Assembly (NCBI GenBank): GCA_000799755.1
Contig: JUHI01000026.1
Span: forward strand, 21,778 to 85,777
Length of the DNA stretch: 64,000 bases
Direction: 5' to 3'
DNA from: Martinezella tropici
Lineage (GTDB): Bacteria; Pseudomonadota; Alphaproteobacteria; Rhizobiales; Rhizobiaceae
Shown here: positions 60,092 through 64,000 of the stretch, piece by piece
How positions within the stretch are numbered: position 1 is the stretch's first letter
How the letters are laid out: each line of letters starts with the position of its first letter
Notes under the pieces: generated by a model
Databases searched by the model: none
Told to the model about the DNA's origin: nothing
Seen by the model: the letters and a program-made list of their open reading frames with translations, nothing else
Made by a program: the position numbers and the translations under genes

Positions 60092-61939
60092 CTAGAGAGG
60101 AAAAAGGCCGAAGCGGCCTTCGTCAGCCATTCCGGAGAAATGAATGACCCGATTGCCGAGTTCGACATCGGACGGCGGATCCATGTTCTCAACGATGATG
60201 GCTTGTCGGTCCCTGTCGAGGCCGAGAAGGTATCTGTAAAAGTTCCCATTTAGATTAGTGTCGCTGAGATCATCCTCTGCACCGTCGGGCTCGCGGTAAG
60301 ATAGCAGAGGAGAGTCAAGCACAACGATCCCGGGGTGAGGCAGATCATTGTCGGCGCAATATTGCATAAGAGAAATCGTGAACGCCGACTGCGTAATGGC
60401 CCTGAGCCCTTTTCCGTAGGACGTTCTCGCTTTCCCGGACACCACAAGATCTTTGGCGGTTGTGTCGAAGTGCACATGCTCGACCGCAGGGAAACCCCAT
60501 TGCCGGAGCACGCTTTCAACACGTTCCGCGAACGGGGCCGCCACGGTATTTGTCAGGCGATTGTTGGACGTGGCATCGCCTGTCCCCCCTTCGTTCTGCC
60601 GTTCCAGGTTGGCCTTGCGAGTTGTGAGATCATTCAGATTGCTAAATAGACCGAGCGCTTCGCGTACGTTCGCGCCCTTGTCCGCGAGCTCCTTGTATGT
60701 TGCGCGTTGTCTTCTAAGGTCAGGTGATACAACGGTCTCGATCTCAATTGAGAGTTCGCTCAGTGAATTCCTCATATGGGGAAGCGATTTCCGAATTGAT
60801 TGCGCCTCCGCGTTCAACGCGGCAATTGTAGTCGTCAGCTCGGATTGCCGCGATTCGATTTTTTGCATCTCCGCCTCGGCTGCTGCGACGGTCACCGCTA
60901 CATCGCCGTGGCAGACCGCACTGGGATCGTGATGGTCGGGCGAAGCACCGCATGTGGGGCAGACCTCCTGTTGGAGAACCGAAAAAAAGCTACCCGCCTC
61001 GCGGATACCTAAGAGGCGCTCATAGTCCGAAATGTAGTGCTCCCGTAGAAGATTGAAGCGGTCAAGCAGAGTGGCAATTTCCGTGTATCGATCGTTGGTA
61101 ATCTCGAGCTTTTGGATGATGGCCCGCCTTCTGGAGGAGATCGCCTTGAATTTTTCCTCGGTGAAGGCGAGCTGTTCGGCGCGATTGTCCATCGCTCTCG
61201 TAAGCCGCTCCTCCTGATCAGACAGTTCGTCGCGTGAGCCGGATATTGTCGTGATACGTTTTTGAGCATCCGCGATCAGCTGATCGAGAAGATCGATTTG
61301 GGCCAGTCGCTTCTGGTCTTCGGCGGACGTGCTTTTGCGTGACAGGAGCGCTGTGTCATCAACGCCGGTCAACAACATCGTGAAGACGGACGTATTTGCC
61401 GTATTCGCCGTATAGTTCCCATCGGACAGGGGCGAACGCTTCTGGATGATCTCCTCCTCGTTGACGATCGCCAGCCGCGCAATGTTTCGGAAGCTCAGCG
61501 CCTGCGTTTCATCCTTAGCATTCTTTTTGATCCGCTTGTTTGAAAGGCCGATCTTGGAAAGAAGAAACGACGAGAGGTTCGTTTCATCGCGCTCGTTGTG
61601 AATTTCACCAAGGGGAGTCCCCTCAGCATCCGGGATCGACGTATGCAGACCCTCGAAGGCCTGGAACTGTCCACCGGCCATGCTTCGAAGCAACGTCGTT
61701 TCCGATCCGTCGTCGAAAGCAATCGCGAGCAGTACGCGATCATAGCCGTTCGCCTGCGGGATATCGGGAAGAGGGGCCTTGCCGCCGAGCATAAAATCTA
61801 TCGCTTCGACAATATAGGACTTCCCTGTGTCGGAAGCCCCATAGACGACATTAAGGCCGGACTGAAACGAAACGACCGCCGGTTCTTTTCCCGAGCCGTG
61901 AAAGCAAAGGTGACGGATCTGGAAGCCTGAATATGTCAT
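60092..61939 (-). CDS. ABC-three-component system SMC-like ATPase (DUF3732)
   Basis: 615 residues, Rad50/SMC-like. Walker A G-A-S-D-T-G-K-S at 34-41; long coiled coil arms (about 215-300 and 350-445) separated by a zinc-hook-like C-P-T-C-G-A at about 323; ABC signature region with S-Y-G-K-G; Walker B I-V-V-L-D-S-P near 525. This is the DUF3732 layout seen as the ATPase of ABC-three-component (ABC-3C) systems, thought to act in anti-element defence. It overlaps the middle-component gene by 1 bp. No third component is found next to it. Confidence 0.82.
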   Translation of the reverse strand: MTYSGFQIRHLCFHGSGKEPAVVSFQSGLNVVYGASDTGKSYIVEAIDFMLGGKAPLPDIPQANGYDRVLLAIAFDDGSETTLLRSMAGGQFQAFEGLHTSIPDAEGTPLGEIHNERDETNLSSFLLSKIGLSNKRIKKNAKDETQALSFRNIARLAIVNEEEIIQKRSPLSDGNYTANTANTSVFTMLLTGVDDTALLSRKSTSAEDQKRLAQIDLLDQLIADAQKRITTISGSRDELSDQEERLTRAMDNRAEQLAFTEEKFKAISSRRRAIIQKLEITNDRYTEIATLLDRFNLLREHYISDYERLLGIREAGSFFSVLQQEVCPTCGASPDHHDPSAVCHGDVAVTVAAAEAEMQKIESRQSELTTTIAALNAEAQSIRKSLPHMRNSLSELSIEIETVVSPDLRRQRATYKELADKGANVREALGLFSNLNDLTTRKANLERQNEGGTGDATSNNRLTNTVAAPFAERVESVLRQWGFPAVEHVHFDTTAKDLVVSGKARTSYGKGLRAITQSAFTISLMQYCADNDLPHPGIVVLDSPLLSYREPDGAEDDLSDTNLNGNFYRYLLGLDRDRQAIIVENMDPPSDVELGNRVIHFSGMADEGRFGLFPL

Positions 61940-62361
61940 TATGTCGGTCCGGATGCTTCGTCTTGAAATTCAGAGACCCAGTTGGTGAGAAGATTGCGCA
62001 TCAGATCGTCAAAAGCTTCATCATCGCAGTTCTGGAAGTAACCTGCGAGCCATTCGGCGCGCTCGTACAATTGTCGGAGATATGGCGTTTGAAGCGCGGT
62101 GACAAAAAACTCCGCATTGTCTCCAGCCTGGAACAGGATCCCGCTTTCATCGATAACCTGCTCGACTAGCCCTCGGGACATCATCAGCGCCACGGCAGAT
62201 TGAACAGACTTTCTTCGGACCTGCGTGACGGGTGACATGATCGGCGTCGGGGGATGCAGGTCCGCTGGTCCGTCGAGGACACTCGTTCGCACGACAAGAT
62301 AATCCATGGCGGTCAGCCGGTTCAGATCTACCGCCCGGGGGAAATGCGGGCTCTGACGCAC
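61939..62361 (-). CDS. ABC-3C middle component, 5' end replaced by IS
   Basis: 140 residues as read. N-R-L-T-A-M-D-Y-L-V-V near the start, then L-H-P-P-T-P, a winged-helix-like centre and A-L-Q-T-P-Y-L-R-Q-L-Y-E-R-A-E-W-L-A, the pattern of ABC-3C middle components. The first five codons, from a GTG at 62361, lie within the end of the ISL3 element (62349 onwards), so the native start was lost on insertion. Only a few N-terminal residues are probably missing, but the native promoter and any upstream partner gene are cut off. Confidence 0.7.
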   Translation of the reverse strand: MRQSPHFPRAVDLNRLTAMDYLVVRTSVLDGPADLHPPTPIMSPVTQVRRKSVQSAVALMMSRGLVEQVIDESGILFQAGDNAEFFVTALQTPYLRQLYERAEWLAGYFQNCDDEAFDDLMRNLLTNWVSEFQDEASGPT

Positions 62362-64000
62362 ATTTGCTGCTGTGCAGGTCTACGACGCACCGATCAACCG
62401 CGCCTGCAGGAGATCGAGTTTTGCTCTTCCGTACATCTGGCGCTTAATGAGCTTTAAGCGTGTGATCTGTCCTTCCGTTTGCCCATTTGACCACGGTGAT
62501 ATGATTGCATTCCTGACGGCGTCGAGGTCTTTTTCGACGCCGCCGGCAAACGATCCGACCAAGCTGTCCTTAGCGGCTTCCAACCACTCGTCGAGCTTCC
62601 GCGCTGTCTTCGAGCGGATCATGGACTGGAAATCACCAATGGCCGTACGGGCGACCACAAGGTCCGGGACGTTCACTTCGATCGCCGCCACCAGGATCGC
62701 TTCGGATTTTGCAAGGTCGTCGCGCGCGGTGGTCATGAGCCGTGCGATAACCCGTGCGGACGGCGTTCTGGCGAGCCCGCTCTGATTGGCCTTTTCCGCA
62801 AGACGTCGGCGTTGAGCCCATTGCGATACGACACCACTCTGTCCCACAAAGCCCTTCGTCTTCATCTCACGCCAGAGTGCCGAAGCGTTCCGTGCCCCTT
62901 CTTCCCAGCGGCTGTTGAGCCAAGGCGACCAGCTATCCAGAGAACTTGGCCGCGTTCGGAACACGTCGAGACGCTGCCCCCTTAAAATGTCGCGAACGAG
63001 CTTCCGGCTATGGCCGGTTTGCCGCACAATCTGCCGAATTGATGTTCCCTTTTTCGACAGCTCCCGAACCGCCTCGTTCGTTTCCTGGCGGCGTAGATAC
63101 CCCTCATACTGCAGCTTCTCGGCGTAGGTCAGAAGCTTTGGATCAACGACACTGCTGCCGACCGCCTGCCTGATCTGTCGCATCGACTTGCCGACAGCGT
63201 CGAGGAAGGCCCGGCTGGAATTCTCCATTAGGTGCCAGCGATCAGCAACCTGCTCAGCATTGGGCAATGCCTTCGCAATAGCCTCACCATAGCCGCCGCC
63301 CCGATCGCGAGCGACGGTGGAGATCGACTGATGCCCGGCAAGCCACGCTCGAGACGTATCCAACGCTCGATCCTGTAGCAGGGTGACGGGCTTCCGCCGC
63401 TCCAGATCGCAGACGATCGTTCCATAGGTTTGGCCCCGCCGGAAAGCAAAATCATCAATGCCGATGACGGTGAGTTCATCATCCTGGTCGGCAACACGGC
63501 GGCGAACCACCCGCAGCAGTGTGTCATTGCTCACTGGTACCATCAGACGATTGGCAAAGGCCGCCGCCGGTCTGCCACCGAGCGCCAAACCAAGATGGTG
63601 AACAATGGTCTCCAGCCGCTGGGTGCGCCGACCGTAACGTGCGAGCACGCCACTATCGAACTGTTCGCAGAAGATACGCCGACCGCACAGAACGGCATCG
63701 CACCAGAACCGACGCGTCACGATCGCCAGCTCAACTCGACGACCGCCAAACGGCAGGTCAGCGGGCCGACGCAGATATCGGCTTTGAACTCGTCGGCTCT
63801 GTCGACCACAGGCTGGACACGTTCCGGAGAGGGCGCGCGATCGCAGCCGAACTTGCACACGCTCTTCGATAATCGTCACATCATCAACTGCAAAACCGGA
63901 CGGAGCGAGGCTCGCCCGTTGAAATCGTTGCTGCATAGCTGATCCTCCGATGAACCAGCAGAAGCATCATCCTCAACAGCAGCAAATGTGAGTCAGAGCC
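62349..64000 (-). mobile_element. ISL3-family insertion sequence
   Basis: Left end 62349 (GGCTCTGACGCACATTTGCT and on) matches, in reverse complement, the right end that finishes at base 64000 (ACAGCAGCAAATGTG and then AGTCAGAGCC); about 24 of 25 bp agree. Total 1652 bp with one transposase gene. The right flank lies outside the window, so the 8-bp target duplication expected for ISL3 cannot be checked; the left flank is GAAATGCG. Confidence 0.88.
62380..63936 (-). CDS. ISL3-family transposase
   Basis: 518 residues, complete. N-terminal zinc finger C-P-A-C-G-R-Q-S then C-x6-C-G-R; DDE-type domain with I-G-I-D-D-F-A-F-R-R-G-Q-T-Y-G-T-I and V-A-R-D-R, V-A-D-R-W-H-L, ending with S-N-G-Q-T-E-G-Q-I-T-R-L-K-L-I-K-R-Q-M-Y-G, the ISL3 signature. 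No frameshift or stop, so it should be active. Its stop codon lies just inside the left terminal repeat. Confidence 0.95.
   Translation of the reverse strand: MQQRFQRASLAPSGFAVDDVTIIEERVQVRLRSRALSGTCPACGRQSRRVQSRYLRRPADLPFGGRRVELAIVTRRFWCDAVLCGRRIFCEQFDSGVLARYGRRTQRLETIVHHLGLALGGRPAAAFANRLMVPVSNDTLLRVVRRRVADQDDELTVIGIDDFAFRRGQTYGTIVCDLERRKPVTLLQDRALDTSRAWLAGHQSISTVARDRGGGYGEAIAKALPNAEQVADRWHLMENSSRAFLDAVGKSMRQIRQAVGSSVVDPKLLTYAEKLQYEGYLRRQETNEAVRELSKKGTSIRQIVRQTGHSRKLVRDILRGQRLDVFRTRPSSLDSWSPWLNSRWEEGARNASALWREMKTKGFVGQSGVVSQWAQRRRLAEKANQSGLARTPSARVIARLMTTARDDLAKSEAILVAAIEVNVPDLVVARTAIGDFQSMIRSKTARKLDEWLEAAKDSLVGSFAGGVEKDLDAVRNAIISPWSNGQTEGQITRLKLIKRQMYGRAKLDLLQARLIGAS

Overview
This window reads as part of a large repABC plasmid from a Rhizobiales bacterium (Rhizobium, Sinorhizobium or Agrobacterium group). 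The evidence is a repA-repB-repC operon, a complete-looking VirB-type secretion operon, the DUF736/DUF932/DUF2493/DUF6117 and methylase-helicase genes that recur on rhizobial plasmids, a SyrB-like protein, an RHE_PE00001-family protein, and high GC content throughout. No rRNA, tRNA or CRISPR array was seen. Gene identities come from reading motifs by eye; no database search was run.

Layout. 1-10.5 kb (minus strand): a virB operon in the order virB1-B2-B3-B4-transglycosylase-B5-B7-like-B6-B8-B9-B10, the last gene running off the left edge. Upstream (10.6-11.9 kb) are a small lipoprotein and an unknown CxxC protein. The same 16-bp palindrome lies in front of virB1 and of the CxxC gene. 11.9-13.3 kb is non-coding but highly structured: a 52-unit array with an unbroken 8-bp period, then a 31-bp perfect inverted repeat with nested hairpins. 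13.3-19 kb holds small plasmid-backbone genes (WGR protein, HU, DUF736, a Phd/PemK-like toxin-antitoxin pair, DUF2493), several behind GC-rich leaders. 18.9-29 kb carries a Toprim protein, a 1472-residue methylase-helicase, DUF6117, DUF932 and a 706-residue ParB-like protein.

29-37 kb is accessory DNA: a TauE/SafE exporter, two SyrB-like proteins, and a plus-strand cassette of a winged-helix protein, a KGGSGR-type ATPase with a long helical-repeat tail, and a nitrilase-fold hydrolase. This cassette is the best candidate in the window for an undescribed conflict or signalling system. It is followed by an IS21-like end remnant, a frameshifted ProQ/FinO-like gene and three parS-like palindromes downstream of repC. 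37.2-40.8 kb is repCBA. 41-46 kb has a tyrosine recombinase, a VIT-family transporter and a PepSY-cytochrome b561-two-component operon.

46.5-54.8 kb is a Tn5053/Tn402-type module (tniA, tniB, tniQ, tniR). A sulfide-detoxification operon (blh, bigR, two YeeE-type half transporters, TauE/SafE) sits between a decayed resolvase copy and the intact tniR. 55-62.3 kb is a defence-like island: RHE_PE00001 protein, DUF4062 protein, an unknown protein with a weak cyclase-like look, a DUF1778/GNAT toxin-antitoxin pair, and two genes of an ABC-three-component system. An ISL3-family element (62349-64000, with matching terminal repeats, ending at the window edge) has cut into the 5' end of the latter.
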